Positions 1 through 10,493 are shown, counted from the stretch's first letter. The stretch: 64,000 nt of DNA from Glaciimonas sp. PCH181 (GCF_003056055.1 NZ_PYFP01000002.1:868001-932000); one strand, 5' to 3'. Made by a program: numbers and translations. Notes: generated from the sequence alone by a model not told the origin.

Positions 1-1264
1 CATAATTTTGTACTTGCGCCATGAAGTCCATGGTGACCACAACGATAATCAACAGCGATGTGCCACCAAAATAAAATGGCACCTTCCAACGCGCAATCAA
101 GAACTCTGGCAACAAACATACCAAGGTAATATAAACTGCACCTGCTAATGTCAAACGCATCAAGATCTTATCGATATAACGTGCAGTCTGATCACCTGGT
201 CGAATTCCTGGAACAAACGCCCCGCTCTTCTTCAAGTTGTCTGCAGTTTCTTTGCTGTTAAATACCAATGCGGTATAAAAGAAGCAAAAGAATACGATCG
301 CAACTGCGTACAACAAAGCATGAATCGGTTCGCCTGGTGCCAACGATGCTGCCAGATCTTTCAGAAACCGCACTACAGGATTAGTAGTGTCCCCTGAAAT
401 AAACCAGCTAGTAATCGTCGCTGGGAACAAGATAATTGAAGAAGCAAAAATTGGAGGAATCACACCTGCCATATTCAACTTCAGTGGCAAATGACTACTT
501 TGACCACCATAAATCTTGTTACCAACTTGCCGCTTTGCGTAATTCACCAATATCTTGCGTTGTCCACGTTCGATAAACACCACCACGAACGTTACAGCTG
601 CAACTATTAGACAGATTAAAATCGCTGACAACGCTGCCATTGAGCCTGTACGCACCAACTCAAATAATCCACCGACCGCATTAGGCAAGCCCGCAGCGAT
701 ACCAGCAAAGATAATGATAGAGATGCCGTTACCAAGACCACGCTCAGTAATTTGCTCGCCTAGCCACATCAAGAACATTGTGCCAGTCACCAGCGTCACA
801 ACCGTCGTAAAACGGAAAGCCAAACCTGGATCAAGTACCAAACCTGCCTGTGATTCAAGTGCTACAGCAATACCTAACGCCTGGAACGTCGCCAAAAGCA
901 ATGTGCCGTAACGTGTATATTGCGTAATCTTACGTCGCCCAGACTCGCCTTCCTTTTTCAAGGCCTCGAGTTGGGGTGACACGATTGACATCAGTTGCAT
1001 AATGATCGACGCCGAAATATACGGCATGATCCCTAATGCAAAAACGGTAAACCGCGATAACGCACCGCCGGAAAACATGTTAAACATACCAAGAATACCG
1101 CCTTGGTTCTGCTTAAACAACTGGGCCAACTGTGTCGGATCAATACCCGGTACAGGAATATGTGCGCCAATCCGGTAAACAACCAGTGCTGCAAGCAAGA
1201 ACCACAAACGTCCCCAAGGGAAGCCGCTAGCAGCGCTCTTTGCAAGTTGGGGAGTAGTCGCCAA
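1..1264 (-). CDS. secY: Preprotein translocase subunit SecY (3' end missing)
   Basis: SecY is the central channel of the SecYEG inner-membrane translocon. The N-terminus reads [17 protein letters not shown] followed by hydrophobic segments and a periplasmic loop with [11 protein letters not shown], as in betaproteobacterial SecY. At the window edge the frame still encodes a MDFMAQVQ stretch that lies about 20 residues before the usual C-terminus, so only a short tail is outside. No ATG exists upstream in frame. The start chosen is TTG at 1264, preceded by a CGGAG-like ribosome site. It follows rplO, as in the spc operon, after a 26-nt gap. Identity is certain; the start is probable. Confidence 0.95.
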   Translation of the reverse strand, partial: MATTPQLAKSAASGFPWGRLWFLLAALVVYRIGAHIPVPGIDPTQLAQLFKQNQGGILGMFNMFSGGALSRFTVFALGIMPYISASIIMQLMSIVSPQLEALKKEGESGRRKITQYTRYGTLLLATFQALGIAVALESQAGLVLDPGLAFRFTTVVTLVTGTMFLMWLGEQITERGLGNGISIIIFAGIAAGLPNAVGGLFELVRTGSMAALSAILICLIVAAVTFVVVFIERGQRKILVNYAKRQVGNKIYGGQSSHLPLKLNMAGVIPPIFASSIILFPATITSWFISGDTTNPVVRFLKDLAASLAPGEPIHALLYAVAIVFFCFFYTALVFNSKETADNLKKSGAFVPGIRPGDQTARYIDKILMRLTLAGAVYITLVCLLPEFLIARWKVPFYFGGTSLLIIVVVTMDFMAQVQNY

Positions 1265-1290
1265 TTGTCGCTCCGAGTCAGTAAACCAAA

Positions 1291-1722
1291 TTAAGCAACA
1301 GTGCCGCCAACGGCTTCGATAGCAGCTTTAGCGCCTTTAGTTGCGATCAAGCCCTTCAATGTCACTTTTCTGGTCAGCTCGCCGGACAGAATAACCCGTA
1401 CCACGCGTGCTAGCTCACCGATAACGCCGGCTTGCTTGAGAACCAAAATATCGATTTCATTAACAGGCAATAGTTCCAATTCCGACAAGCGGACTTCTGC
1501 TTTATACGGAGTTGCCATTGATTTAAAACCACGCTTAGGCAAGCGGCGTTGCAAAGGCATCTGACCGCCCTCAAAACCCACTTTATGAAAACCGCCTGAA
1601 CGAGATTTCTGACCTTTATGGCCACGACCTGCAGTTTTACCTATACCCGAGCCGATACCGCGACCTACACGACGCTTGTAATGCTTAGCGCCATCTGCTG
1701 GTTGGATAGTATTCAATTCCAT
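1291..1722 (-). CDS. rplO: 50S ribosomal protein L15
   Basis: L15 is a late-assembly protein of the large subunit. The 143-residue product has the family's glycine- and basic-rich N-terminus ([21 protein letters not shown] at about residues 18-38) and the conserved [18 protein letters not shown] segment. Length matches the E. coli protein (144). It lies between rpmD and secY, the standard spc order, with a 26-nt gap to rpmD. Nothing is unusual. Confidence 0.98.
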   Translation of the reverse strand: MELNTIQPADGAKHYKRRVGRGIGSGIGKTAGRGHKGQKSRSGGFHKVGFEGGQMPLQRRLPKRGFKSMATPYKAEVRLSELELLPVNEIDILVLKQAGVIGELARVVRVILSGELTRKVTLKGLIATKGAKAAIEAVGGTVA

Positions 1723-1748
1723 AATTTGCTCCGTTCGTAAGCCGAAGC

Positions 1749-1928
1749 TTACGAAACCACTTTCACAAGATAGGACACTTTATTGATCATGCCACGCACA
1801 GATGGAGTGTCTTGCAATTCGGAAACCGAATTAACACGACGCAAACCCAACCCGCGAACTGTCGCACGATGTGTTTCACGCGTGCCGATCAAACCTTTGA
1901 TCAATTGTACTTTTACAGTCTTTGTCAT
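1749..1928 (-). CDS. rpmD: 50S ribosomal protein L30
   Basis: L30 is a small (59-residue) large-subunit protein. The product reads [20 protein letters not shown] and ends in a [13 protein letters not shown] motif, diagnostic of bacterial L30. Two consecutive ATG codons (1931 and 1928) follow an AAGGTG ribosome site. I chose the second by homology and spacing. An in-frame upstream start at 1958 would run into rpsE and lacks family support. It is 10 nt from rpsE and so translationally close-coupled. Confidence 0.95.
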   Translation of the reverse strand: MTKTVKVQLIKGLIGTRETHRATVRGLGLRRVNSVSELQDTPSVRGMINKVSYLVKVVS

Positions 1929-1938
1929 CATGATCACC

Positions 1939-2457
1939 TTAGCCGAGAATATCTTCAACGGATTTGCCGCGTTTAGCAGCGATTTCCGATGGAGTGTTCA
2001 TTTTTGCCAGACCATTCAACGTGGCGCGAACCAGGTTGTAAGGATTGGTGGAACCGTTGGACTTAGCCACAACGTTCGTGATACCCATCACTTCAAAAAT
2101 AGCGCGCATAGGACCGCCAGCGATAACACCAGTACCTTCTTTAGCTGGAGCCATCAGAACTGATGAGGCGCCATGCTTGCCGGTCAAAGTGTGCTGTAAA
2201 GTACCGTTCTTAAGCGTTACTTTAATCATCTTGCGACGGGCTTCTTCCATAGCCTTTTGCACTGCAACTGGCACTTCTTTCGATTTGCCCTTGCCCATGC
2301 CAATACGGCCATCGCCATCACCAACAACAGCCAATGCTGCGAATCCCATGATACGACCACCCTTAACCACTTTGGTTACACGGTTGACCGCAATCATTTT
2401 TTCGCGCATGCCATCATCTGGCTTATCGCTTTGCATTTTCGATTGCATTTTTGCCAT
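1939..2457 (-). CDS. rpsE: 30S ribosomal protein S5
   Basis: S5 helps decoding accuracy and 30S assembly. The 172-residue protein has the S5 double-stranded-RNA-binding fold motif ([21 protein letters not shown], about residues 19-39) and the C-terminal domain with [16 protein letters not shown]. Gly-rich loop 2 residues implicated in fidelity look wild type. It sits 12 nt downstream of rplR in the spc operon. Confidence 0.98.
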   Translation of the reverse strand: MAKMQSKMQSDKPDDGMREKMIAVNRVTKVVKGGRIMGFAALAVVGDGDGRIGMGKGKSKEVPVAVQKAMEEARRKMIKVTLKNGTLQHTLTGKHGASSVLMAPAKEGTGVIAGGPMRAIFEVMGITNVVAKSNGSTNPYNLVRATLNGLAKMNTPSEIAAKRGKSVEDILG

Positions 2458-2469
2458 GACGATTTTCCC

Positions 2470-2832
2470 TTAGAACTTCAGACCAGCTTCACGTGCGGCA
2501 TCTGCCAACACTTTGACGCGGCCATGATAACGGAAACCGGAGCGATCAAACGCAACTTCGGTAACCCCTGCTTTCAATGCCTTCTCAGCGACGCGCTTGC
2601 CAACCAGCGATGCAGCAGAAGTATTCCCGCCTTTGCCAGACTGACCAGCCAACTCTTGGCGCACTTCAGCTTCTAGTGTCGAGGCCGAAGCCAGCACTTT
2701 TGCGTCAGGGCCAATGATGCTAGCGTAGATATGCAAGTTAGTACGATGCACTGCTAGGCGTGTCACCTTTAACTCTGCGATCTTGGCACGCGTTTGGCGT
2801 GAGCGGCGCAGACGTGATTGTTTCTTATCCAT
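2470..2832 (-). CDS. rplR: 50S ribosomal protein L18
   Basis: L18 binds 5S rRNA at the central protuberance. The protein (120 residues from ATG at 2832) starts [18 protein letters not shown], has the [16 protein letters not shown] core and ends [11 protein letters not shown], all typical. A TTG two codons upstream (2838) is possible but the ATG is the family start. Gaps of 12 nt flank it on both sides in the spc operon. Confidence 0.97.
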   Translation of the reverse strand: MDKKQSRLRRSRQTRAKIAELKVTRLAVHRTNLHIYASIIGPDAKVLASASTLEAEVRQELAGQSGKGGNTSAASLVGKRVAEKALKAGVTEVAFDRSGFRYHGRVKVLADAAREAGLKF

Positions 2833-2844
2833 CGTCAACCCCTA

Positions 2845-3378
2845 TTACTTCTTCTTGGTTTCTTTAAGGATTACCACTTCGTCCGAGTAACGAACGCCCT
2901 TGCCTTTATATGGCTCAGGTTTGCGGTAAGCACGAACTTCTGCAGCAACCTGACCAACACGTTGCTTGTCGATACCCTTGATCAGGATCTCGGTTTGCGT
3001 CGGTGTTTCGCACTTCACGCCTTCAGGCATTTGGTGAGCAACAGGATGCGAGAAACCGAGCGACAAATTCAACTTATCGCCTTGCGCTTGCGCACGAAAA
3101 CCAACGCCTACCAAGTTCAGCTTCTTTTCGAAGCCCTTAGTAACACCGGTAACCATATTGTTGACCAGCGCACGTAATGTGCCGGACATCGCATTGGCTT
3201 CGCGACTATCATTCGCCGCAGCGAAATTAAGTGTGCCGTTGTTGTTTTCGATAGTCACCAATCCTGTTAAGGATTGGAACAGTGTGCCCAATGGGCCTTT
3301 TACTACGATCTGCTCTGCAGTGATGGTCGCTTCCGCGCCAGCTGGCAGTGCAATCGGCATTTTACCTACACGTGACAT
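2845..3378 (-). CDS. rplF: 50S ribosomal protein L6
   Basis: L6 lies near the factor-binding site of the large subunit. From ATG 3378, preceded by AAGGAG at ideal spacing, the product is 177 residues, equal to E. coli L6. It has [17 protein letters not shown] at the N-terminus and the conserved C-terminal [21 protein letters not shown] longer in-frame reading from 3423 overlaps rpsH and is rejected. Located between rpsH and rplR. Confidence 0.97.
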   Translation of the reverse strand: MSRVGKMPIALPAGAEATITAEQIVVKGPLGTLFQSLTGLVTIENNNGTLNFAAANDSREANAMSGTLRALVNNMVTGVTKGFEKKLNLVGVGFRAQAQGDKLNLSLGFSHPVAHQMPEGVKCETPTQTEILIKGIDKQRVGQVAAEVRAYRKPEPYKGKGVRYSDEVVILKETKKK

Positions 3379-3388
3379 GTTGGGCTCC

Positions 3389-3784
3389 TTAGGCGACGTA
3401 GCAAATAACTTCGCCACCGACACCGGTTGCGCGCGCTTTGCGGTCCGTCATGACACCTTGTGGTGTCGAAATAATTGCCACACCCAAGCCGTTCATCACA
3501 TTTGGAATGTCATCTTTGCCTTTGTAGACACGTAATCCTGGACGGGATACGCGCTCAATACGCTCAATAACTGGACGGCCGGCATAATACTTCAAACCGA
3601 TTTTCAATTCTGCTTTGCCACCTGCTTCAGCAACAGCAAAATCTTCGATGTAACCCTCGTCCTTAAGGACGTTAGCAATCGCAATTTTGACCTTCGACGA
3701 TGGCATTGCCACGGCGGTCTTTTGAACTACTTGCGCATTGCGGATACGGGTCAGCATATCGGCGATAGGATCGCTCATACTCAT
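3389..3784 (-). CDS. rpsH: 30S ribosomal protein S8
   Basis: S8 is a primary 16S-rRNA binder; in E. coli it is also the translational repressor of the spc operon. The 131-residue product starts [18 protein letters not shown] and ends with the family signature [32 protein letters not shown] 8 nt upstream favours ATG 3784 over the in-frame ATG at 3778. I could not identify the E. coli S8 repressor stem near rplE by eye. Confidence 0.97.
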   Translation of the reverse strand: MSMSDPIADMLTRIRNAQVVQKTAVAMPSSKVKIAIANVLKDEGYIEDFAVAEAGGKAELKIGLKYYAGRPVIERIERVSRPGLRVYKGKDDIPNVMNGLGVAIISTPQGVMTDRKARATGVGGEVICYVA

Positions 3785-3798
3785 TGCTTATTCTCCTA

Positions 3799-4104
3799 TT
3801 ACCAGCTAGCTTTAGTCATACCCGGAATCTCACCACGCATGGCGATTTCACGGAGCTTAATACGGCCCAGACCGAACTTGCGGAAAGTGCCACGTGGACG
3901 ACCAGTCAAGGCGCAACGATTACGTTGACGAGTCGGATTTGAGTTACGTGGCAACGCTTGCAATTTCAAGCGAGCTTCGTAGCGCTCTTCTTCCGACTTC
4001 GATTGGTCATCAATGATTGCCTTTAACTCGGCACGCTTACCGGCAAATTTCTTTACCAGGTCAGCACGCTTTTGTTCACGGTTAATCAGTGCCAGTTTTG
4101 CCAT
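3799..4104 (-). CDS. rpsN: 30S ribosomal protein S14 (zinc-independent type)
   Basis: S14 sits in the head of the small subunit. The 101-residue form, starting [20 protein letters not shown] and ending [11 protein letters not shown], lacks the CxxC pairs of zinc-binding S14 and has the long-form length. It contains the [19 protein letters not shown] core. The upstream in-frame extension to 4161 overlaps rplE and is not part of the family. Confidence 0.97.
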   Translation of the reverse strand: MAKLALINREQKRADLVKKFAGKRAELKAIIDDQSKSEEERYEARLKLQALPRNSNPTRQRNRCALTGRPRGTFRKFGLGRIKLREIAMRGEIPGMTKASW

Positions 4105-4111
4105 GGCAACC

Positions 4112-4651
4112 TCAGTTTCTGAACGGAAATTTAAATGCGGCGAGAAGCGATTTTGCTTCATCGTCGGTCTTGGCAGTCGTCGTGATACTGATATTCAGAC
4201 CACGCAATGCATCAATTTTGTCGTATTCAATTTCGGGGAAAATGATTTGCTCTTTAACACCGATATTGTAGTTACCACGACCGTCAAATGCACGACCAGA
4301 TACGCCACGGAAGTCACGAACGCGTGGAAGCGCGACAGTAACCAGACGATCCAGAAATTCGTACATATGAGCACCACGCAGAGTGACCATACAACCAATT
4401 GGGTAGCCTTCACGGATTTTAAAACCCGCAATCGCTTTACGCGCCTTGGTCACAACCGGCTTTTGACCTGCAATCTTAGTCAAATCGCCAACAGCGTGTT
4501 CAATGATTTTCTTGTCCGCGATCGCTTCCGACAGACCCATGTTAAGGGTGATCTTCAAAATGCGCGGAACTTCCATTGCCGACTTGTAAGCGTATTTCGC
4601 TGTCAGATCAGCAACGACCTTTTCTTTATAGAACTCTTGGAGACGGGCCAT
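4112..4651 (-). CDS. rplE: 50S ribosomal protein L5
   Basis: L5 binds 5S rRNA and contacts P-site tRNA. The 179-residue product matches family length, with [17 protein letters not shown] at the start, the conserved [15 protein letters not shown] segment and [21 protein letters not shown] near residue 130-150. It is 6 nt from rplX and 7 nt from rpsN in the spc operon. Confidence 0.98.
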   Translation of the reverse strand: MARLQEFYKEKVVADLTAKYAYKSAMEVPRILKITLNMGLSEAIADKKIIEHAVGDLTKIAGQKPVVTKARKAIAGFKIREGYPIGCMVTLRGAHMYEFLDRLVTVALPRVRDFRGVSGRAFDGRGNYNIGVKEQIIFPEIEYDKIDALRGLNISITTTAKTDDEAKSLLAAFKFPFRN

Positions 4652-4657
4652 GATCTC

Positions 4658-4972
4658 TTAAACCTTAACAACTTCGCCGCTGGACTTGAAAACGCGAACC
4701 TTCTTACCGTCCACGTCTTTAAAACCAACGCGATCTGCCTTGCCAGTTGCTGCGTTAAACAACGCAACATTTGACACATGAATTGGCATCAGCTTATCAA
4801 CGATGCCACCAGTTTCACCAGTCATCGGATTTGGCTTAGTCGCTTTTTTAGCGACGTTAATACCATCAACGACAACAAAGTTAGCATCAACGCGTTGCTT
4901 TACAACTCCGCGCTTGCCCTTGTCTTTACCAGTCAGGACGATTACCTCGTCACTTTTCCGAATCTTATCCAT
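4658..4972 (-). CDS. rplX: 50S ribosomal protein L24
   Basis: L24 initiates large-subunit assembly. The 104-residue protein begins [22 protein letters not shown], the KOW motif of the family, and contains [19 protein letters not shown]. It lies 9 nt from rplN and 6 nt from rplE, so it is cotranscribed. Confidence 0.97.
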   Translation of the reverse strand: MDKIRKSDEVIVLTGKDKGKRGVVKQRVDANFVVVDGINVAKKATKPNPMTGETGGIVDKLMPIHVSNVALFNAATGKADRVGFKDVDGKKVRVFKSSGEVVKV

Positions 4973-4981
4973 CTCGACTCC

Positions 4982-5350
4982 TTACAGCACTTCAGGCGCG
5001 AGTGAAACAATCTTCATGAAGCGCTCTGTGCGCAATTCACGAGTGACTGGTCCAAAAATACGCGTACCAATTGGCTCCAGCTTTGCATTCAACAACACAG
5101 CTGCATTACCATCGAACTTAACCAACGAACCATCCGGGCGACGCACACCTTTTGCAGTGCGAACAACCACGGCGTTGTAGATCTCGCCCTTTTTAACGCG
5201 GCCACGCGGCGCAGCAACTTTGACTGTTACCTTGATAACATCGCCAATGCTGGCGTAACGACGCTTGGAACCACCCAGAACCTTGATGCACATTACTTCA
5301 CGCGCACCAGTGTTGTCGGCCACTTCGAGCCGGCTTTCCGTTTGAATCAT
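4982..5350 (-). CDS. rplN: 50S ribosomal protein L14
   Basis: L14 lies at the subunit interface. The 122-residue product [21 protein letters not shown] is the classical N-terminus, with the [20 protein letters not shown] signature near residues 50-70. In this genome it is separated from rpsQ by 225 nt of structured DNA instead of the few nucleotides seen in E. coli, so it may start its own transcript or be a separately processed cistron. Confidence 0.98.
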   Translation of the reverse strand: MIQTESRLEVADNTGAREVMCIKVLGGSKRRYASIGDVIKVTVKVAAPRGRVKKGEIYNAVVVRTAKGVRRPDGSLVKFDGNAAVLLNAKLEPIGTRIFGPVTRELRTERFMKIVSLAPEVL

Positions 5351-5575
5351 AATATTTTCTTTCCCAACTTAACTCGTGGCCGCCTATGCGGATTTACGGT
5401 CAGTCTTGGTCCTGTCAGAAACACCCTGATGGATGTACTGCTTAGGTGGACGACTTCCAAAACTTCTTGCTAATTCTACTTATTAACTGCAGGGTGTTTA
5501 TTTCGCTCTTATCGGAAACCAAGAAGAGCGAAGCCAAGCATTATTACATCAAAATGCCTGGCTCGCAACAAATAT
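5351..5575 (-). other. Structured rpsQ-rplN spacer (three inverted repeats)
   Basis: The 225-nt spacer holds no gene but three inverted repeats. The first pairs 5533-5542 with 5553-5562 (GCCAAGCATT / AATGCCTGGC, one mismatch). The second is a perfect 9-bp stem, 5502-5510 with 5524-5532 (TTCGCTCTT / AAGAGCGAA). The third is a perfect 10-bp pair, 5419-5428 with 5490-5499 (AAACACCCTG / CAGGGTGTTT). None is followed by a long U tract in the minus transcript, so attenuation, RNA processing or ribosomal-protein feedback binding are all possible. The function is inference. Confidence 0.6.
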
Positions 5576-5848
5576 TTATAGAACTTGTGCTACTTGTACC
5601 ACACGCGTCACGCTCCAAGCTTTAGTCTTGGAAATAGGACGGCCTTCCTGAATTTCAACTACGTCGCCTTCCTTAGCCTGATTAGCTTCATCATGCGCAT
5701 GGTACTTGTTAGTACGTACGATGATTTTGCCATACAGAGGATGCTTTACGTGGCGTTCGATCAGGACGGTAACAGTCTTATCCATTTTGTCGGACACGAC
5801 CTTACCAACCAGCGTGCGCTTCAGCGCTTGTTTCACTTGATCGTTCAT
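5576..5848 (-). CDS. rpsQ: 30S ribosomal protein S17
   Basis: S17 is a primary 16S-rRNA-binding protein. The 90-residue product has [33 protein letters not shown], the family's OB-fold core. Its ATG overlaps the rpmC stop by one nucleotide (TAATG), a translational-coupling arrangement. It is the last gene before the structured spacer ahead of rplN. Confidence 0.97.
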   Translation of the reverse strand: MNDQVKQALKRTLVGKVVSDKMDKTVTVLIERHVKHPLYGKIIVRTNKYHAHDEANQAKEGDVVEIQEGRPISKTKAWSVTRVVQVAQVL

Positions 5849-6039
5849 TACTGGGCGCCCTTCAAATTGATGACGGTCTTTACCCGTGCGATATCGCGAC
5901 GAACTTTCTTCAATTGCGACGTATTGTTCAATTGCTGAGTACCGATTTGCATACGAAGGCTAAACTGCGCCTTCAACAATTCTTTCAGCTCTTTAGTCAA
6001 TGCCGCTTGATCTTTGTCGCGGAGTTCAGATGCTTTCAT
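5848..6039 (-). CDS. rpmC: 50S ribosomal protein L29
   Basis: L29 is a small two-helix protein near the exit tunnel. The 63-residue product [20 protein letters not shown] ends [13 protein letters not shown], matching the family in length and pattern. It follows rplP by 12 nt and overlaps rpsQ by 1 nt. Confidence 0.96.
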   Translation of the reverse strand: MKASELRDKDQAALTKELKELLKAQFSLRMQIGTQQLNNTSQLKKVRRDIARVKTVINLKGAQ

Positions 6040-6051
6040 GATTCACTCCAA

Positions 6052-6471
6052 TTATTGGCCGACTTGACGCACGACAAACGTGGTCAATAGCGGCAATTTA
6101 GCTGCAGCCAAACGGAATGCTTCACGCGCGAGTGTTTCATCGACGCCATCCATCTCGTACAGCACTTTACCTGGCTGAATTTCAGCCACGTAGTACTCAG
6201 GATTACCTTTACCGTTACCCATACGGACTTCGGCAGGCTTTTGCGAAATTGGTTTGTCTGGGAAAATACGAATCCAGATCCGACCACCCCGTTTGATATG
6301 ACGAGTCATTGCGCGACGTGCCGCTTCGATCTGACGCGCAGTGATACGACCACGTCCAACCGCCTTCAGGCCAAATTCGCCAAACGACACGGCAGTGCCG
6401 CGTGAATGCGAAATGCCTTTATTGCGGCCTTTTTGCTCTTTACGATATTTTCTGCGTGCTGGTTGCAGCAT
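6052..6471 (-). CDS. rplP: 50S ribosomal protein L16
   Basis: L16 organises the A-site side of the peptidyl-transferase region. The product (139 residues) begins [19 protein letters not shown] and contains [29 protein letters not shown], both signatures of the family. It starts 2 nt after the rpsC stop codon, implying coupling. Confidence 0.98.
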   Translation of the reverse strand: MLQPARRKYRKEQKGRNKGISHSRGTAVSFGEFGLKAVGRGRITARQIEAARRAMTRHIKRGGRIWIRIFPDKPISQKPAEVRMGNGKGNPEYYVAEIQPGKVLYEMDGVDETLAREAFRLAAAKLPLLTTFVVRQVGQ

Positions 6472-6473
6472 GA

Positions 6474-7313
6474 TTATTCTCCTGCTTTCTCAGCCGGCGC
6501 AACAGGAGCACCTTCAGCAGCGCCATCCGGCTTTTTGGCACGGGCTGGACGCGCAACTGGCGCACCTGGACCTGCCGTAGTAGTTTTAGGACGTGGACGG
6601 CTAGATGGCTTACCATCGTCACGACGTGGACCACGACGCTTTTTGTCATCGTCATTAGGGATGTCAACTACCGGCGTTTCACCGTTAGGCAAACGATCGC
6701 CTTTATAAACCCAGACTTTAATACCAATAATGCCGTACGTAGTTTCAGCTTCGCCAAAACCGTAATCAATGTCAGCGCGCAGAGTGTGCAGTGGCACACG
6801 ACCTTCGCGATACCATTCTGTACGAGCAATTTCAATACCATTCAGACGACCAGACGACATGATCTTAATACCTTGCGCGCCCAAACGCATTGCATTCTGC
6901 ATCGCACGTTTCATCGCACGACGGAACATAATACGCTTCTCGAGCTGCTGAGCAATCGAATCAGCAATCAGTTGGGCGTCAGTTTCAGGCTTACGAATTT
7001 CTTCGATATTAACGTGAACTGGTACGCCCATCAGTTTTGTCAACGCAGACTTCAATACTTCGATGTCTTCGCCTTTTTTACCGATAACAACACCTGGACG
7101 TGAGCTGTAAATTGTAATACGTGCGTTCTTTGCAGGGCGCTCGATAACAACACGGCCAACGGAGGCGTTCTTCAGTTTTTTCTTGAGGTAAGCACGAACT
7201 TTAAGATCTTCGTTCAGCATAGTGGCAAAATTACTATTGCCAGCATACCAACGTGAACCCCAGTTACGCGTTACCGCAAGTCGAAAACCGGTTGGATGAA
7301 TCTTCTGTCCCAT
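6474..7313 (-). CDS. rpsC: 30S ribosomal protein S3 with long C-terminal tail
   Basis: S3 forms part of the mRNA entry channel and its helicase. The N-terminal [20 protein letters not shown], the KH-domain [14 protein letters not shown] (about residues 75-90) and the C-terminal domain [22 protein letters not shown] are standard. The protein is 279 residues against about 233 in E. coli. The extra segment after residue 218 is a charged, Pro/Ala/Lys-rich low-complexity tail. It overlaps neither neighbour (9 nt to rplV, 2 nt to rplP). Confidence 0.98.
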   Translation of the reverse strand: MGQKIHPTGFRLAVTRNWGSRWYAGNSNFATMLNEDLKVRAYLKKKLKNASVGRVVIERPAKNARITIYSSRPGVVIGKKGEDIEVLKSALTKLMGVPVHVNIEEIRKPETDAQLIADSIAQQLEKRIMFRRAMKRAMQNAMRLGAQGIKIMSSGRLNGIEIARTEWYREGRVPLHTLRADIDYGFGEAETTYGIIGIKVWVYKGDRLPNGETPVVDIPNDDDKKRRGPRRDDGKPSSRPRPKTTTAGPGAPVARPARAKKPDGAAEGAPVAPAEKAGE

Positions 7314-7322
7314 CGTGACTCC

Positions 7323-7652
7323 TTAGTTTCCGACAGTCACGTAAATGTGACAGGATTGCTTCGAGATACGATCACCACGGCCTTTTGCACGCGCTGTGAA
7401 GCGCTTTAGGACCGAACCTTTTTCGACATAAATCGTCGTGATTTTCAGTTCGTCGATATCTGCACCATCATTGTGCTCGGCGTTCGCAATTGCGGACTCC
7501 AAAACACGTTTGATGATAGCCGCACCCTTCTTCGGACTAAACGTCAGAATATGAAGAGCTTGATCAACTTTTTTGCCGCGAATCAGGTCTGCGACCAGAC
7601 GGCCCTTTTGGGCCGACAGACGCACACCGCGGAGGGTAGCTTTAGTTTCCAT
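7323..7652 (-). CDS. rplV: 50S ribosomal protein L22
   Basis: L22 lines the peptide exit tunnel. [26 protein letters not shown] and the C-terminal [21 protein letters not shown] are typical. The tunnel hairpin region appears intact. Two adjacent ATG codons (7655 and 7652) follow an AAGG site; I take the second, which matches the usual M-E-T start and gives 109 residues. It is 6 nt from rpsS. Confidence 0.97.
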   Translation of the reverse strand: METKATLRGVRLSAQKGRLVADLIRGKKVDQALHILTFSPKKGAAIIKRVLESAIANAEHNDGADIDELKITTIYVEKGSVLKRFTARAKGRGDRISKQSCHIYVTVGN

Positions 7653-7661
7653 CATCGGACC

Positions 7662-7937
7662 TTATCTCTTAGCCTTTTTATCGGCAGCATGACCTTTGAA
7701 CGTACGGGTCAATGCGAATTCGCCGAGTTTGTGACCGACCATATTTTCGGAAACATAAACCGGGACGTGTTGTTTACCGTTATGCACGGCAATCGTCAAA
7801 CCGATAAAGTCCGGCATGATAGTCGACCGGCGCGACCAAGTCTTAATTGGCTTTTTGTCTTTGATTGCCTGAGCAGCCTCAACTTTTTTCACCAGATGGG
7901 CGTCGCAGAACGGCCCTTTTTTCAATGAACGTGTCAT
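7662..7937 (-). CDS. rpsS: 30S ribosomal protein S19
   Basis: S19 sits in the 30S head and touches the A-site finger. The 91-residue product begins [19 protein letters not shown] and includes the [20 protein letters not shown] core and the [18 protein letters not shown]-terminal signature. Length matches the family. It lies 10 nt downstream of rplB. Confidence 0.98.
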   Translation of the reverse strand: MTRSLKKGPFCDAHLVKKVEAAQAIKDKKPIKTWSRRSTIMPDFIGLTIAVHNGKQHVPVYVSENMVGHKLGEFALTRTFKGHAADKKAKR

Positions 7938-7947
7938 GTGTTACCCC

Positions 7948-8775
7948 TTATTTCTTGCCACGGCGCGAGACGATCATTGAAGTAGTACGCTTATTGCGGC
8001 GTGTCTTCTTCCCTTTTGTCTGCTGACCCCATGGCGAAACTGGATGACGACCAGCTGCAGTCTTACCTTCACCACCACCGTGAGGATGGTCAACCGGATT
8101 CATTACCACACCGCGAACGGTAGGACGAACACCACGCCAACGCATCGCACCCGCTTTACCAATCTTACGCAGGCTGTGTTCAGCATTACCGACTTCACCA
8201 ACCGTTGCACGACATTCAATGTGCACACGACGGACTTCACCAGAACGCAGACGAACCTGAGCGTAGATTCCTTCGCGTGCCATCAACACAACGCCAGCAC
8301 CAGCGGTACGCGCCATTTGAGCGCCTTTACCTGGAAGCATCTCAACGCAATGCATGATCGTACCGACAGGAATGTTACGAATTGGAAGGCAATTACCCGA
8401 CTTAATCGTCGCTTGCGAACCATTCATCACTTGATCGCCAACTGCCATGCCTTTAGCTGCAATGATGTAATGACGCTCACCATCTGCATAACATAACAAC
8501 GCGATATTCGCAGTACGGTTTGGATCGTATTCGATCCGCTCCACTTTCGCTGGAATACCATCTTTGTTACGCTTAAAGTCAATAACGCGATAGTGTTGCT
8601 TATGTCCACCACCGATGTGACGAGTAGTGATATGACCGTTGTTATTACGACCCGCTGTTTTCGATTTCTTTTCGATCAGGGCAGCAAATGGACGGCCTTT
8701 ATACAGGTCGGGATTAACGACCTTGACCATACCACGGCGACCCGGCGAGGTCGGTTTAACTTTAACGAGTGCCAT
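7948..8775 (-). CDS. rplB: 50S ribosomal protein L2
   Basis: L2 is essential for subunit association and peptidyl transfer. The 275-residue product contains the conserved [18 protein letters not shown] motif with the functionally important histidine, plus the N-terminal [13 protein letters not shown]. It overlaps the rplW stop by one nucleotide and precedes rpsS by 10 nt. Confidence 0.98.
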   Translation of the reverse strand: MALVKVKPTSPGRRGMVKVVNPDLYKGRPFAALIEKKSKTAGRNNNGHITTRHIGGGHKQHYRVIDFKRNKDGIPAKVERIEYDPNRTANIALLCYADGERHYIIAAKGMAVGDQVMNGSQATIKSGNCLPIRNIPVGTIMHCVEMLPGKGAQMARTAGAGVVLMAREGIYAQVRLRSGEVRRVHIECRATVGEVGNAEHSLRKIGKAGAMRWRGVRPTVRGVVMNPVDHPHGGGEGKTAAGRHPVSPWGQQTKGKKTRRNKRTTSMIVSRRGKK

Positions 8776-9092
8776 TATTTAGCCTCCTCGGTGAAGTTGA
8801 TCTCTTGACCCGGTTTCAAGCACACGAATGCGCGACGGGTATGATTACGCCGGCCATTGAATTTACCGGAGCGCTTTTGCTTACCAATACGGTTGGCGAC
8901 TTGCACCGACTCAACCTGCACTTTGAAAAGCAATTCGACAGCAGCCTTAACTTCCAATTTGGTAGCGTCTGGTGCGATACGAAAAACGACTTGCTCGTTT
9001 TTTTCCGCAACAAACGTTGCCTTCTCAGAAATAACTGGCGCTAGCAACACTTTCATCAAGCGCTCTTCGCTATGTTTAACTAATGCGTTCAT
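8775..9092 (-). CDS. rplW: 50S ribosomal protein L23
   Basis: L23 is the docking site for trigger factor and SRP at the exit tunnel. The product (105 residues) has [22 protein letters not shown] and [15 protein letters not shown], characteristic of the family, and a C-terminal [16 protein letters not shown] end ([17 protein letters not shown]). It overlaps rplD by 4 nt (ATGA) and rplB by 1 nt. Confidence 0.97.
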   Translation of the reverse strand: MNALVKHSEERLMKVLLAPVISEKATFVAEKNEQVVFRIAPDATKLEVKAAVELLFKVQVESVQVANRIGKQKRSGKFNGRRNHTRRAFVCLKPGQEINFTEEAK

Positions 9093-9709
9093 GCCAGCAT
9101 CTCCTCAATCTTGGCCAATGCCAGCTTGGTGATCAAGATCTTCTTGTAGAACACCAGAGAAACCGGATCAGCATGACGTGGCTCACATACCAGTACGCCT
9201 GGCAAGTTACGCGCCGCCAACAACAGGTTTTCTTCCAAATTGTCAGTAATGACCAATACAGAATCCAAGCCCATATTCTTTAGCTTTTGCGACAGCAGTT
9301 TAGTCTTTGGCGCTTCTACCGAGAAATTCTCGACAACCGACAAACGACCTTCACGCGCCAACTGAGACAGAATCGAGCAGATACCTGCGCGATACATCTT
9401 TTTATTGACTTTATGCGAGAAATTTTCATCAGGCGAGTTCGGGAAAATACGACCACCACCACGCCACAAAGGCGATGACGACATACCAGCACGAGCACGG
9501 CCCGTACCTTTTTGACGCCATGGTTTTTTGGTAGTGTGATGTACTTCTTCACGATCTTTTTGCTTACGGTTACCGCTGCGAGCGTTAGCCTGATAAGCAA
9601 CGACGACTTGGTGAATCAGCGCTTCATTGTAGTCACGGCCGAAAATAGTATCCGGAGCAGCGACATTCGAAGCAGCTTGACCTTGGTCATTCAGGAGCTT
9701 GAGTTCCAT
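9089..9709 (-). CDS. rplD: 50S ribosomal protein L4
   Basis: L4 lines the exit tunnel and in E. coli is the autogenous repressor of the S10 operon. The 206-residue product contains [20 protein letters not shown] and [19 protein letters not shown], the tunnel-loop signature. It starts 3 nt after rplC. Because rplC here appears to have its own promoter and about 90 nt of leader, L4 feedback, if kept, could act there; that is inference. Confidence 0.98.
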   Translation of the reverse strand: MELKLLNDQGQAASNVAAPDTIFGRDYNEALIHQVVVAYQANARSGNRKQKDREEVHHTTKKPWRQKGTGRARAGMSSSPLWRGGGRIFPNSPDENFSHKVNKKMYRAGICSILSQLAREGRLSVVENFSVEAPKTKLLSQKLKNMGLDSVLVITDNLEENLLLAARNLPGVLVCEPRHADPVSLVFYKKILITKLALAKIEEMLA

Positions 9710-9712
9710 GAA

Positions 9713-10369
9713 TTAGGCTCCCTTCTTTGCTTTGACTTTAACAGCAGGCATCACGACAACTTGACCGTTCTTTGCACCTGGAACCGCGCCCTTGACCATC
9801 AGTAGTTGGCGCTCAGCGTCAACACGTGCGATTTCGAGGTTTTGCGTAGTTACAGTAACGTCACCCATGTGACCGGTCATACGCTTACCAGGGAAAACAC
9901 GACCTGGATCCTGCGCCATACCGATGGAACCTGGAACATTATGCGAACGGGAGTTACCGTGGGTAGCACGACCAGATGAGAAGTTGTAACGCTTGATAAC
10001 ACCAGCGTAACCCTTACCGATCGAAGTACCCTGCACATCGACTTTTTGACCAGCTTCGAACAAGCTAGCAGCGACAACGTCGCCAGCTTTCAATTCAGAA
10101 GCTTTAGCAGAATCGATACGGAATTCTCTGAGGATGGTACCAGCTTCTACACCTGCTTTAGCGTAGTGGCCGGCTGCAGCTTTATTCACGCGTGATGCGC
10201 GACGCTGACCGAATGCAACTTGAACAGCGGTATAACCGTCTGTTTCAGGCGTTTTGATTTGAGTCACACGGTTGTTCGATACATCTACCACGGTAACAGG
10301 AATTGATTCCCCATCATCCGTAAATATGCGCATCATTCCAACCTTGCGACCAACAAGGCCTAGGCTCAT
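9713..10369 (-). CDS. rplC: 50S ribosomal protein L3
   Basis: L3 is one of the earliest 50S assembly proteins. The start [19 protein letters not shown] at 10369 has GGAG seven nucleotides upstream. An ATG at 10381 that overlaps this ribosome site is rejected. The 218-residue product contains [20 protein letters not shown] and [14 protein letters not shown], family signatures that include the glutamine methylated in E. coli. It is preceded by a readable promoter. Confidence 0.97.
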   Translation of the reverse strand: MSLGLVGRKVGMMRIFTDDGESIPVTVVDVSNNRVTQIKTPETDGYTAVQVAFGQRRASRVNKAAAGHYAKAGVEAGTILREFRIDSAKASELKAGDVVAASLFEAGQKVDVQGTSIGKGYAGVIKRYNFSSGRATHGNSRSHNVPGSIGMAQDPGRVFPGKRMTGHMGDVTVTTQNLEIARVDAERQLLMVKGAVPGAKNGQVVVMPAVKVKAKKGA

Positions 10370-10464
10370 TGTTTTCTCCATTCCCACCTACGATTGGGCG
10401 GGGCTGATGTTTGTACTACTAAATACGTGAGATCGTGCAATACACAACCTCACCGAAGCCGACG

Positions 10465-10493
10465 AGTATAGCCGGGATAAATTTTATTTGCAA
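10465..10493 (-). promoter_or_regulatory. Candidate sigma70 promoter for rplC operon
   Basis: On the minus strand, TTGCAA (10493-10488) is followed after exactly 17 nt by TATACT (10470-10465), then a GC-rich discriminator CGTCGGC. The predicted start is near 10458, about 90 nt ahead of rplC. The -10 and spacing are good; the -35 matches consensus at four of six positions. A GC-rich discriminator fits stringent control of ribosomal promoters. Confidence 0.55.

Noticed and set aside
4013..4774. Long plus-strand open frame (253 codons) opposite rplE/rpsN
   Set aside because: It lies antisense to certain ribosomal genes, has no ribosome site or family resemblance, and is a by-product of their codon use. 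The same applies to plus-strand frames opposite fusA (12651-13376) and rpoC (18227-19375).
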